From NCBI GenBank assembly GCA_963578655.1, contig CAUZEB010000001.1, positions 1 through 50,673 of the forward strand: DNA of 50,673 nt, in the 5' to 3' direction. The notes under the pieces are model-generated. The model was given only the letters and a program-made list of their open reading frames with translations. It ran no database searches and was not told the origin of the DNA. Shown one piece after another: positions 28,138-37,330 of this stretch (position 1 is the stretch's first letter; each line of letters opens with the position of its first letter). The translations under genes were made by a program, and so were the position numbers. This DNA is from CAUZEB01 sp963578655. GTDB lineage: Bacteria > Chloroflexota > Dehalococcoidia > Lucifugimonadales > CAUZEB01.

Positions 28138-29190
28138 GTGAAAACTAAAGCGGCAATACATAAAACATTTGGTCAACCACTTATCATAGACGAAGTAGAA
28201 GTCCCGGATCCCCGACCTGGTCAGGTTGTTGTCAAATTAATTTCGACAGGAGTCTGTCATTCACAGCTCCATCAGATAAAAGACCCTACCCTGCCACGGC
28301 CAGCTATTCTCGGCCACGAGGCCGCAGGGGTGGTTACTAAAGTGGGAAGAGATGTCAGAGATTTGACAGAAGGAGATCATGCTATAGTTACATGGATTCC
28401 CAAAACACCGGTTATCGGGAGAAGGCCGTATATTAGGTCCGGCGTGACATATAAAAAGGAACTTATTTATGAAAATACAGTGTACGCTTGGGCCGAAGAC
28501 GTGCTCACAGAAGCTGAATTCGTGGTTCCTATATCTAAAGATGAACCTACTGATGTAGCATCAATCGTGGGATGTGCGGTACTTACTGGAGCGGGGGCGG
28601 TATTACATACAGCCAAAGTGAGAACCGGCGATTCAGTTGCCGTTTTCGGTGTAGGGGGTGTCGGTTTAAGTTCTATTGCAGCGGCATCAATCCTCGGTGC
28701 TTATCCAATAATAGCCGTTGATTTAAAGGACGAAAAACTTGAATTTGCAAGACAATTCGGTGCTACTCATTTCATCAACGCATCAAATATAGAGCCAATT
28801 CAAAAGATTGTCGAAATTACCGGAGGTGGAGCCGATTTTGCATTCGATACCATAGGCGTGAGGATAACTAATGAACAAATATTACCGTCAGTAAGAGCTG
28901 GCGGGCCTGGTGCCGATAATATAGGAGGCACTGCTGTACTTGTTGGAGTACCAGGTAGTGAGATGACGATCGACCCGGGTCTTTTCATGAAAGGACAAAG
29001 AAGGTATGTTGGAAGTGCCGGCGCGACGTATCCTGTTAGAGATTTTGAGATATTTCTCAGATGGCACAGAGACGGAAAATTCCCTTTGGATAAACTAGTA
29101 ACTAAGAGGTATAGTTTGGAAGATATTAACGAGGCGTGTGAAGATTTAGAAAACGGCCGAATACTGGGTCGAGCTATTATCGAAATTTGA
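28138..29190 (+). CDS. Zinc-dependent alcohol dehydrogenase (MDR superfamily)
   Basis: 350 residues. Cys40, His60-Glu61 (GHEAAGVV) and Cys146 match the catalytic zinc site of medium-chain dehydrogenases, and GVGGVG at 171-176 starts the NAD(P) Rossmann fold. Unusually, the lobe that normally carries four Cys for structural zinc (around residues 85-110) has none; it reads WIPKTPVIGRRPYIR. The start is GTG 28138 behind AGGAGAG. It may act on alcohols, aldehydes or adducts such as mycothiol- or glutathione-type conjugates; substrate unknown. Confidence 0.88.
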   Translation: MKTKAAIHKTFGQPLIIDEVEVPDPRPGQVVVKLISTGVCHSQLHQIKDPTLPRPAILGHEAAGVVTKVGRDVRDLTEGDHAIVTWIPKTPVIGRRPYIRSGVTYKKELIYENTVYAWAEDVLTEAEFVVPISKDEPTDVASIVGCAVLTGAGAVLHTAKVRTGDSVAVFGVGGVGLSSIAAASILGAYPIIAVDLKDEKLEFARQFGATHFINASNIEPIQKIVEITGGGADFAFDTIGVRITNEQILPSVRAGGPGADNIGGTAVLVGVPGSEMTIDPGLFMKGQRRYVGSAGATYPVRDFEIFLRWHRDGKFPLDKLVTKRYSLEDINEACEDLENGRILGRAIIEI

Positions 29191-29233
29191 TCCTTTTCCT
29201 GTAAACCCTTAAAAAGGCATGAAATATTTAAGG

Positions 29234-29986
29234 TCAAGCGTTGATTAAGCTGGCTAGATATCCCGCTCCGAATCCATTATCTATATTAACTACGCCTATA
29301 CCGCTTGCGCAGCTGTTCAGCATTGCTAAAAGGGCGGCAAGTCCCTCAAAATTAGACCCATAACCGATACTCGTAGGAACAGCTATTACAGGTACATTCA
29401 CAAGGCCACCAATGACAGAGGGAAGGGCGCCTTCCATACCGGCAACCACAATTATGACATTGGCATTCAGTAATATCGTTAAATTATCTAACAAGCGGTG
29501 AATTCCAGCTACGCCAACATCAAATAAGCGGTCAACCTTACAATCCATGAGTTCAGCTGTTGTTATTGCCTCGTAGGCAACTGGCAAGTCTGCGGTGCCA
29601 GCGCATACAACAAGCAACCCTGGTTTGAGTGGTTTGGTCTCGCGTCTGTCTACCACAATGGCTTTGGATTGTTCTTCATAGATTGCGTCTGGAACTTTTT
29701 CTTTAACGGCGTCAAAAACCGCGTGACTGGCTCTAGTCACAAGTAGGCGTTCTGAGTGGCTTAGCACCACTTCAGCTATAGAAGATATTTGCTGAGGAGT
29801 TTTGCCTTGTCCAAAAATAACTTCGGGAAAGCCCGTACGGATTGACCGATGATGATCCACTTTGGCAAAACCCAAATCTTGGTAGGGTAGCTTTTTAAGA
29901 TGCGACAAAACTTGATCTAAAGTTAAGTCATCGTCTCGATATTTAGTTAAAATGTTGCGCAAGCGAGTCTCGTCTATAGCGGACAC
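29234..29986 (-). CDS. larB: Nickel pincer cofactor biosynthesis protein LarB
   Basis: 250 residues; LarB carboxylates and hydrolyses nicotinic acid adenine dinucleotide on the way to the nickel-pincer nucleotide of lactate racemase-type enzymes. The family C-terminal block, PurE-like, reads VCAGTADLPVAYEA, DVGVAGIHRLL, VAGMEGALPSVIGGL and PTSIGYGSNF. Start is GTG 29986. LarC, LarE and LarA are not in the window, so it is a lone component here. It converges with the alcohol dehydrogenase gene. Confidence 0.9.
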   Translation of the reverse strand: MSAIDETRLRNILTKYRDDDLTLDQVLSHLKKLPYQDLGFAKVDHHRSIRTGFPEVIFGQGKTPQQISSIAEVVLSHSERLLVTRASHAVFDAVKEKVPDAIYEEQSKAIVVDRRETKPLKPGLLVVCAGTADLPVAYEAITTAELMDCKVDRLFDVGVAGIHRLLDNLTILLNANVIIVVAGMEGALPSVIGGLVNVPVIAVPTSIGYGSNFEGLAALLAMLNSCASGIGVVNIDNGFGAGYLASLINA

Positions 29987-30090
29987 TCCTAGTGAAATAA
30001 ATTTCTTGAGGGCCGTACAACCTAGATTATCCTATTGCCCATAATATGGAGTTAACAAGAAACCTCTCCATAATAGTCCATAATTCAATT

Positions 30091-33084
30091 CTAAACTCTA
30101 ATGTTGGCCTTTTTACGAGATAAATGCTTCTTAAGGTAGTGACCCGTCGAGGATCGTTCATTTCGTGTTAATTCCTCTGGTGTGCCCTCAGCAATAATAT
30201 GACCGCCGTCATCCCCTGCTCCCGGTCCAAGATCTATTATCCAGTCAGCATTCTTTATCAGATCTAAGTGGTGCTCAATTAAAATGACAGTGTTGCCAGC
30301 ATCGACCAATCGCTGCAGGACTCTTATTAAATGAGAGCAGTCTTCAAAAGAGAGGCCTGTAGTAGGTTCGTCCAATATGTAAAGAGTGTTACCTGTGGCT
30401 CGCTTTGAAAGTTCGGTCGATAGTTTCACTCGTTGCGCCTCCCCTCCACTAAGTTGCGTGGCTGGTTGGCCTAGCCTTATGTAACCGAGACCAACGTCGG
30501 ACATAGTCTGTAGTTTTCTCTGTATTTTAGGAATGTTTGAAAAGTGTTCTAAAGCTTCAGTGACTGTCATGCTTAGGACTTCGGAGATATTTTTCCCTTT
30601 ATAGAAGATCTCCAGCGCTTCACGGTTGTATCTTTTACCCTTACACATTTCACAAGGTACCGTAACATCAGGAAGAAACTGCATCTCAATATTTATGTGT
30701 CCATCACCGGAACAAGCCTCACATCTTCCTCCTTTAACGTTGAAGGAAAATCTTCCTGGCTTGTAGCCACGAACTCTGGCATCTGGAATCGTGGCAAAAA
30801 GTTCTCGTATTGGGGTGAAGGTTCCTGTATAAGTGGCCGGATTACTACGTGGAGTACGGCCAATGGGCGATTGATCAATATTCACTACCTTATCTATATT
30901 CTTCATGCCTTCTATGGTATCGAATTCACCTGCACGGTCCCTAGACTTGTATAATTCTTGGGATAGTTTCTTATAGAGAATTTCGTTTATCAGAGTGCTT
31001 TTTCCTGATCCAGATACGCCGGTAACACATACTAAAACACCCATAGGGAAGATCACATCTAAGTCCTTGAGGTTGTTTTCCCTGGCCCCTGTGATTCTTA
31101 TATTTTTACTTGTCTTAGTTCGGCGAGAGTCAGGAACAGGTATTTGTTTTATACGCCCTAAATACTGACCGGTGATTGAATCGGGATTCTTAATAATTTC
31201 TTCGAGCGTACCGCTAGCCACTATATGGCCACCGTGTTCACCTGCACCGGGACCGAGGTCTATGATATGATCGGATTCTCTTATAATGGCCTCGTCATGT
31301 TCCACGATTAAGACTGTATTCCCCAGATCTCTCAGACGCTTAAGAGTGCCTATAAGCCGATGATCATCGGCTGGGTGCAAGCCTATAGAAGGTTCGTCGC
31401 ATACGTAAAGAACACCGATAAGCCCCGATCCTATCTGTGTTGCCAACCTAATTCGCTGGGCTTCACCTCCGCTTAATGTGGCCGCTCTGCGGGATAATGT
31501 AATGTAGTGTAAACCAATGTTGAAAAGAAAACGGAGCCTGGATTCTATCTCTTTGAGTATTTGTGATGCTATCATCTTCTCTCTAGATGTCAGATCCTCA
31601 CTGTGTTCCGTAGACACACTATAGTTTTCTAAAGTGGTTGTATTTATCGGTATTTGGTGGGAATCGACCCCATTTTGTGACGCAATAGTAGTTCTGTCTG
31701 TCTCGGCAGTATTGGAATTATCCAAAGATGTTCCACTAATTTTTTCTATCCATTCGAGCGCTTCTCCTACTGATTTATCGGTTACGTCCATTATATTTAA
31801 ATCAGCGACAGTGACAGCCAGGGCTTCCGGAGACAGGCGGCGTCCTGAACAAGTCTGACAGGGGCTTTCAGCCATGTAGCGCGAAATATCAGATCTAACA
31901 TGGTCAGATTCTGTCTCTAGATAACGACGGGAAAGATTGTTGATTACTCCCTCAAAAGTGGTGTCCCATTCGTACAGTCGTCCCTTACGGGTCCGGTGCT
32001 TAATGTTTATTAACTTACCTTTGCTACCATAAAGAATGATGTTCTTGTACTTCTTAGGTAGTTTATGAAATGGAATTTCAGTAGAGAAATTGTATGTTTT
32101 GGATAGGGCATTTAGCATGCTTGAAAACCATGGGTTTGCGGAACCAGCACGTTGCCAGGGCTGTATGGCTCCCTTTTCAAGGCTTAGGCTTTTATTTGGA
32201 ACAACCAGATCTGGATCAACTTCCAATTTGTATCCCAAGCCGGCACATTGTGAACAGGCACCGTGTGGGTTATTAAAGCTAAAGGTACGAGGTTCTAGCT
32301 CGCCTAAGCTTATGTTGCATTTAACACAAGCGAAATTCTCTGACATGATTAGCTCTTTTTCGTCTACGATATCCAATAAAATCACGCCATTCGCCATTTT
32401 CAGGGCCGTTTCCACTGAGTCGACGACACGGCTTGGCTCAGCACTATCTCCTATGACGAGACGATCGACTACGATTTCTATTGTGTGCCATTTCTGCTTA
32501 TCTAGATTAAAATCTTCACTTAAATCGTGAATGGTCCCGTTAATTCGAACTCGAACGAACCCAGCTTTGCGGGCCTCTTCGAAAACCTCCTTGTGTTCCC
32601 CTTTGCGTCTTCTTACCATAGGGGACATGATTTGTATACGAGATCTTTTCGGAAGGGACAAAATTACATCAACAATTTGTTGTGGTGTTTGCCTTTGAAC
32701 CGGTTGATTACAGCTGTAGCAGTGAGGCCTACCTGCTCTAGAAAATAACAGCCGTAAATAATCGTATATTTCTGTAACCGTACCGACTGTTGAACGAGGA
32801 TTGTGAGAAACTCCTTTTTGGTCTATCGAAATTGCTGGTGACAATCCCTCTATGTAGTCTACGTCTGGTTTGTCCATGCGCCCGAGAAATTGCCTGGCAT
32901 ATGCCGAAAGCGACTCGACGTATCGGCGTTGGCCTTCTGCATATATCGTATCAAAAGCTAGGGAACTTTTACCTGATCCAGATACACCTGTCATAACCAC
33001 TAATTTATTTCGAGGAATGGTAACATCCACATTTTTAAGGTTGTGTTCTCTGGCACCTTTGACAACAATATTTTCCAATGGCAT
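30091..33084 (-). CDS. uvrA: Excinuclease ABC subunit A
   Basis: 997 residues. The first Walker A GVSGSGKSS is at 33-41 and a second GVSGSGKST lies in the C-terminal half; two ABC signatures (LSGGEAQRI, LSGGEAQRV) and two zinc modules (CVKC...CSQC and CEAC...CEMC) are present. UvrA finds bulky DNA lesions and loads UvrB. It carries a polar Ser/Thr/Asn-rich insertion at about residues 448-498 in the first half, just before KEIESRLRFL. AGAGGA precedes the ATG. The length is slightly above the norm of 940-960 because of that insertion. Confidence 0.96.
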   Translation of the reverse strand: MPLENIVVKGAREHNLKNVDVTIPRNKLVVMTGVSGSGKSSLAFDTIYAEGQRRYVESLSAYARQFLGRMDKPDVDYIEGLSPAISIDQKGVSHNPRSTVGTVTEIYDYLRLLFSRAGRPHCYSCNQPVQRQTPQQIVDVILSLPKRSRIQIMSPMVRRRKGEHKEVFEEARKAGFVRVRINGTIHDLSEDFNLDKQKWHTIEIVVDRLVIGDSAEPSRVVDSVETALKMANGVILLDIVDEKELIMSENFACVKCNISLGELEPRTFSFNNPHGACSQCAGLGYKLEVDPDLVVPNKSLSLEKGAIQPWQRAGSANPWFSSMLNALSKTYNFSTEIPFHKLPKKYKNIILYGSKGKLINIKHRTRKGRLYEWDTTFEGVINNLSRRYLETESDHVRSDISRYMAESPCQTCSGRRLSPEALAVTVADLNIMDVTDKSVGEALEWIEKISGTSLDNSNTAETDRTTIASQNGVDSHQIPINTTTLENYSVSTEHSEDLTSREKMIASQILKEIESRLRFLFNIGLHYITLSRRAATLSGGEAQRIRLATQIGSGLIGVLYVCDEPSIGLHPADDHRLIGTLKRLRDLGNTVLIVEHDEAIIRESDHIIDLGPGAGEHGGHIVASGTLEEIIKNPDSITGQYLGRIKQIPVPDSRRTKTSKNIRITGARENNLKDLDVIFPMGVLVCVTGVSGSGKSTLINEILYKKLSQELYKSRDRAGEFDTIEGMKNIDKVVNIDQSPIGRTPRSNPATYTGTFTPIRELFATIPDARVRGYKPGRFSFNVKGGRCEACSGDGHINIEMQFLPDVTVPCEMCKGKRYNREALEIFYKGKNISEVLSMTVTEALEHFSNIPKIQRKLQTMSDVGLGYIRLGQPATQLSGGEAQRVKLSTELSKRATGNTLYILDEPTTGLSFEDCSHLIRVLQRLVDAGNTVILIEHHLDLIKNADWIIDLGPGAGDDGGHIIAEGTPEELTRNERSSTGHYLKKHLSRKKANIRV

Positions 33085-33284
33085 ATTAGGTCCTCTGTCT
33101 CTTACTGGATAGCAGGCATTTACTTAGTTGTTTAAATTTATTATTTACTTAAATATACAGAGTAAGTCTAAGAAGGGTGATATATCGGTTATTCTAGCAT
33201 TGCGTTACCATTCATTGCACGGGAAATCCCGGATCACGGTTTAATAAAACGATGACCATAAAAAGAGGCTCTACAAGCAATCCC

Positions 33285-34235
33285 CTATTTCCCCAAAAAA
33301 TGCAAAAGGAATCGCCCTTTTCTTTGATTGATTCCAACATTGCATATTATATGAGTTACTGAAGATTCATGGCCTGATATAAGAGTTTCACCCCATGCAC
33401 GCAGGTCGCCCATTGTGGTCTCTCCTTGGTCCCAATCCGGTACGAGAGATTCCAAGGTTTCCCAACGAGGTCTTCTAAAAAACATGTGCATACGGTTATC
33501 AGTTCTCCCCTTCATGACAATGCCGCCAGCTTCTGTTACCAGTATTATTCCAGCTGCTACATCCCAGATCTTAGGACCTGTTGTTATTGCATACTGAGTT
33601 ACACCCTTAGCAACCAGAGCTAGCTCGTAGGCTATACTACCAGTAACACGGACATCACCTAGTGGCTGATTTTCATGCGAGTCGTATGACTTAAGCAAGC
33701 TTCTTAAAGATCCGGGTAAAGTTGCGAGAGACGCTTCATCTACTTTACTCGCTTTTAACTTCGGTAAAACTACACCGTCTATAAATGCTCCGTTATTTTT
33801 GCGAGCATGAATAATGATCCCTGATTCTTTTTCAGGCCAGGGTAGGGAAATGGCTCCGACTATTGGAGTCCCCCGATATAGTACGCCTACTGAACACGCG
33901 AATATAGGTAGCCCAGCAACGAAGTTTTTGGTTCCATCAAGAGGGTCGATGATCCAAACATAATCTGGGGCGAGACAGGGTTCCAGATTTATATCTTCAT
34001 CCTCCTCACCTAGGATCCCATGGGCAGGGAAAATCGTTGTTATATTTTCCTTTAAATAATCTTGGGCTTCTCTATCTGCGATTGAAACGGGATCGTTTTT
34101 CCCCGAACCCTTGTAATCAACTGTTTGTATCTCCCCGAAGTGCTTGCTGAGAATCCGGCCCGCTCCAATCGATATCTTAATAGCCGTTTTCTCAATATCT
34201 AAATATAGGGAATCTTCCGTGGACTTTACAGTCAT
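33285..34235 (-). CDS. Inositol monophosphatase family protein
   Basis: About 316 residues. Metal ligands lie in GEEDEDI, the DPLDGTKNFVAG motif and the C-terminal GPKIWDVAAGIILVTEAGG. The open frame extends to 34280, but TGGAGA eight bases before ATG 34235 supports the shorter start. A C-terminal tail of about 60 residues after the family core (WETLESLVPDW onwards) is longer than usual. The substrate is unknown; it is a paralogue, not a copy, of the gene at 25.4-26.2 kb. Confidence 0.85.
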   Translation of the reverse strand: MTVKSTEDSLYLDIEKTAIKISIGAGRILSKHFGEIQTVDYKGSGKNDPVSIADREAQDYLKENITTIFPAHGILGEEDEDINLEPCLAPDYVWIIDPLDGTKNFVAGLPIFACSVGVLYRGTPIVGAISLPWPEKESGIIIHARKNNGAFIDGVVLPKLKASKVDEASLATLPGSLRSLLKSYDSHENQPLGDVRVTGSIAYELALVAKGVTQYAITTGPKIWDVAAGIILVTEAGGIVMKGRTDNRMHMFFRRPRWETLESLVPDWDQGETTMGDLRAWGETLISGHESSVTHIICNVGINQRKGRFLLHFLGK

Positions 34236-34385
34236 CAAGGTTCTCCATTGAAGAGTCATTAGCCAGTGTAAGGCTCGCATTCCGACGCGTCAACGGTATA
34301 CAATGGAGTTTCCATGCTGTCCTAAGACATTCTGTTATAGACAATGGGGGAATACCGAGTACTTTTCTGTACTGTCCCCACTTTA

Positions 34386-35180
34386 TTAGCCCACTTTATC
34401 TTTCGCTTCTTGCCAGAGAGCGTCCTTCTCCTCCATGTTGAGTTGCTTTAAATCAAGACGGGTTTCCTTCAAGATTTTCTCAACAAAAGTGAATCTTCTA
34501 TAAAATCGAGCATTGGCTTTCCTCAATATAGACTCGGCATCTATATTCATCCACCTTGAAAAATTTACTAGTGAAAATAAGACGTCTCCCAGTTCGTGTT
34601 CTTTACCTATAACCGATTCCGATAGCTTAAATTCTCTAATTTCCTCTATAATATTTTCGAACACTGCCTCGATGTTATTCCAATCAAATCCAAGACGGGA
34701 GGCTCGCTCTTGAACTACTTGGGCATACGCCAGTGCGGGCATAGACACAGGCAATCCATCGAGTATCGACGATTCTGAGTTTTTGTCGTTGACTTGTTCA
34801 CTTCTCTTGATGTCATCCCATTGACTTTCGACCTCGCTTGAGGTCAGGGATTCGGGTTTATCGAAAATGTGGGGATGGCGTCTGAGGAGTTTGTCAATAA
34901 GTTCTTTAAAAACTTTCTTCCTCGTAAATTCGCCCCGTTCTTCCCCTATATGAATTTGAAGACCGATATGCAACAAGAGATCCCCTAGTTCTTCTACAAT
35001 ACCTTGCGTATGGTCGTCTTCGATCGCTTCAATAAGTTCGTAGCATTCTTCCAACAAATCGATTTTTAGGGAGTTGCGTGTCTGTTCCTTGTCCCACGTA
35101 CAACCACATGGGCCTCTTAAAATGGAAAGGATAGCATATAGCCCGTCAAAATTCTTTGGATGTCTATCGTTAATAAGCAT
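34386..35180 (-). CDS. mazG: Nucleoside triphosphate pyrophosphohydrolase MazG
   Basis: 264 residues; hydrolyses NTPs and dNTPs to monophosphates, lowering damaged or ppGpp-linked pools. The first MazG domain has CTWDKEQTRNSL and the metal motif Glu45-Glu48 then Glu64-Asp67 (LLEECYEL, VEELGDLL). The second, weaker repeat has RASRLGFDWNN and ELGDVLFSLVNFSRW. Both domains are present as in E. coli MazG. Located 150 bp upstream of the IMPase-family gene on the same strand. Confidence 0.93.
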   Translation of the reverse strand: MLINDRHPKNFDGLYAILSILRGPCGCTWDKEQTRNSLKIDLLEECYELIEAIEDDHTQGIVEELGDLLLHIGLQIHIGEERGEFTRKKVFKELIDKLLRRHPHIFDKPESLTSSEVESQWDDIKRSEQVNDKNSESSILDGLPVSMPALAYAQVVQERASRLGFDWNNIEAVFENIIEEIREFKLSESVIGKEHELGDVLFSLVNFSRWMNIDAESILRKANARFYRRFTFVEKILKETRLDLKQLNMEEKDALWQEAKDKVG

Positions 35181-35294
35181 TTGATTATTTGAAAGTGATT
35201 ATATGCGTACATTTATGCAATTGACAAGATGAATTGTATCCGCCTATTATTTTGTGAGTTCTTTTCATTTTTTCATCACAGCTATGAAAGCTAG

Positions 35295-36041
35295 GTGCTT
35301 ATGCCGATACGCGCGCTTTCTGTAAGATTTAAACCACAACAACTTATCAGGATGAACTTGGTGGTTCTCTTCGTGGTAGCTATTCCTGTCTTCCTTATCG
35401 CTACAAATATAAGATGGATTATTAATTCACCTGTTATATATGAACTTGGCTTCGATCGCTATGATATTTCGCTCTATACTGGAATTGAGGTTAATGAACT
35501 AATATCGGCTGGACGCCAGATCAGGGATTACTTTAATAATGATGAAAAGCTTATTCAGGTGCAAATAGAAGTAAAGGGTATTAAAGTTAACAACCTCTTT
35601 AACGAACGAGAAATCCTACACATGAAAGATGTTAAGAATCTAATTAAAGGGGTTTACAAGCTACAAGAGATAATGGGAATATTTTTGATATTTTCTGTGT
35701 CTTTTTGTATCTTCTTAAACGGCTCGACAACCACATCAGATGTGTCAAGATATCTTGGGCTGGGAGGCTGGTTTACCCTCTTCTTGATAGCGATATCGGC
35801 AACAGCCTTGGTTGTTGGTTTTGATAGATTGTTCATCATTTTCCACCTAATTAGCTTCAATAATGATTTATGGATTCTAGATCCCCAAAAAGACTATTTA
35901 ATCGCCATGTTTCCTCAAGGCTTCTTCTATGAAACGACTATGTTGATTGCGGGATTCACTGTCATTGAAGCTTTGCTGTTGATTTTGTTACATATGCTAA
36001 CCATGCCTTGGGCCAGACTCAGAAGAGTTACAAACAACTAG
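35295..36041 (+). CDS. TIGR01906 family integral membrane protein
   Basis: 248 residues with four hydrophobic segments, one near the N-terminus and three in the second half. The extracytoplasmic part has the family pattern of an early YELGFDRY motif, a central RDYFNN and the block LFNEREILHMKDVK. Function unknown; the family is widespread in Firmicutes and Chloroflexota. Start could be GTG 35295 or ATG 35301. The acyl-CoA dehydrogenase follows at 85 bp. Confidence 0.82.
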   Translation: MLMPIRALSVRFKPQQLIRMNLVVLFVVAIPVFLIATNIRWIINSPVIYELGFDRYDISLYTGIEVNELISAGRQIRDYFNNDEKLIQVQIEVKGIKVNNLFNEREILHMKDVKNLIKGVYKLQEIMGIFLIFSVSFCIFLNGSTTTSDVSRYLGLGGWFTLFLIAISATALVVGFDRLFIIFHLISFNNDLWILDPQKDYLIAMFPQGFFYETTMLIAGFTVIEALLLILLHMLTMPWARLRRVTNN

Positions 36042-36125
36042 TTTAATTATTCGTGCACTAAACTAATTGCCAAGCTTCAACATTTGATTAAGAACGGAAT
36101 TTATTACAGGCAGCTCGGAGGATTT

Positions 36126-37283
36126 ATGCTGGATTACTATCGGGTTTTACAAAATTTACCTTCGCAGGATCGGATGATTCAAAATATGGCTCGAGATTTC
36201 CTTTCCACTGAAGTAGCTCCCAGAATGAACGATTACTGGGAGGAGGGCATATTTCCTACTCATCTCGTTAAAAGAATTGGAGAATTAGGATTTTTGGGTC
36301 CAAACTTATCAAAAGAATACGGATCAAGTGGCATAAGTAGTATAGCGCATGGTTTGATTATGTACGAATTAGAACGGATAGACTCCGGTTTAAGGAGCTT
36401 TGCTAGTGTGCAGGGATCCCTCGTAATGTATCCTATACATAGATATGGATCAGATGATCAAAAGAGAGAGTATTTACCGAAGTTGGCCTCTGGGGAAATT
36501 ATAGGATGCTTCGGTCTTACTGAAAATGACGGTGGTTCCGATCCCGCAGGTATGAAAACTAGTGTCAGGCGTGATGGCGATACATATATTCTTAATGGAA
36601 CAAAAATGTGGATAACGAACGGATCCATAGCGGATATAGCAATTATTTGGGCAAAGGACGAGCAAGCCGGAGTTTGTGGATTCGTTATTCCAACCAATGT
36701 TCGAGGATTCCAAGCAAATAGAATTAAACATAAAATGAGTATGCGAGCTTCAGTGACTAGTGAAATAGTGATGGATAATGTTCGTGTTCCAACATCAACT
36801 ATTTTACCTGAGTCCAAAGGCATGAAGGCTCCTCTATCTTGCCTAACAGAGGCGAGATATGGCATAGCTTGGGGGGCTCTGGGAGCCTTGGAAGCAGTTT
36901 ACGATGTGGCTCTAAACTTCTCCAAAAGAAGGAGCACCTTTGGAAAACCTATTGCTTCTCGTCAGATGGTCCAGCAGAAACTCGTAGATATGGTCTCAGA
37001 CCATACCAAAGGTCTCTTAATGGCCTGGCGACTAGGAACCCTAAAAGACCAAGGTATGATGGATTATCTACAGGTCTCTATGGCAAAACGAGATAATGTT
37101 CGTGCTGCATTGACGGCGAGTAGGGAGGCAAGAGGTATTCTGGGGGCAAGTGGCATAACACTCGATCATGATGTAATAAGGCATATGCTAAATCTCGAGA
37201 CTCTTGATACCTATGAGGGGACTTACGATATACATACACTAGTACTAGGACGCGACCTTACCGGACTTAATGCCTTGGCTTAG
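36126..37283 (+). CDS. Acyl-CoA dehydrogenase, glutaryl-CoA dehydrogenase type
   Basis: 385 residues. FAD and acyl-CoA sites: CFGLTENDGGSDP, WITNGSIADIAIIWA and the catalytic Glu364 in TYEGTYDIH. Arg90 in SGLRSFASVQGSLVM aligns with human GCDH Arg94, which holds the carboxylate of glutaryl-CoA, so decarboxylation to crotonyl-CoA is likely. CGGAGG sits five bases before ATG 36126 and decides the start over an upstream TTG. The thiolase follows in 47 bp, together supporting breakdown of lysine, tryptophan or glutarate carbon to acetyl-CoA. Confidence 0.92.
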   Translation: MLDYYRVLQNLPSQDRMIQNMARDFLSTEVAPRMNDYWEEGIFPTHLVKRIGELGFLGPNLSKEYGSSGISSIAHGLIMYELERIDSGLRSFASVQGSLVMYPIHRYGSDDQKREYLPKLASGEIIGCFGLTENDGGSDPAGMKTSVRRDGDTYILNGTKMWITNGSIADIAIIWAKDEQAGVCGFVIPTNVRGFQANRIKHKMSMRASVTSEIVMDNVRVPTSTILPESKGMKAPLSCLTEARYGIAWGALGALEAVYDVALNFSKRRSTFGKPIASRQMVQQKLVDMVSDHTKGLLMAWRLGTLKDQGMMDYLQVSMAKRDNVRAALTASREARGILGASGITLDHDVIRHMLNLETLDTYEGTYDIHTLVLGRDLTGLNALA

Positions 37284-37330
37284 TCAGTTAAATTAGGGAT
37301 TATTATTTTATTAAGGAGAGCTGTGGAGCG

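Noticed and set aside
29190..29234. CCTTTT/AAAAGG inverted repeat between alcohol dehydrogenase and larB
   Set aside because: AT-rich 6-bp stem with a long loop; could arise by chance.
32090..32530. 146-codon frame on the plus strand inside uvrA
   Set aside because: Antisense shadow of a strongly conserved gene.
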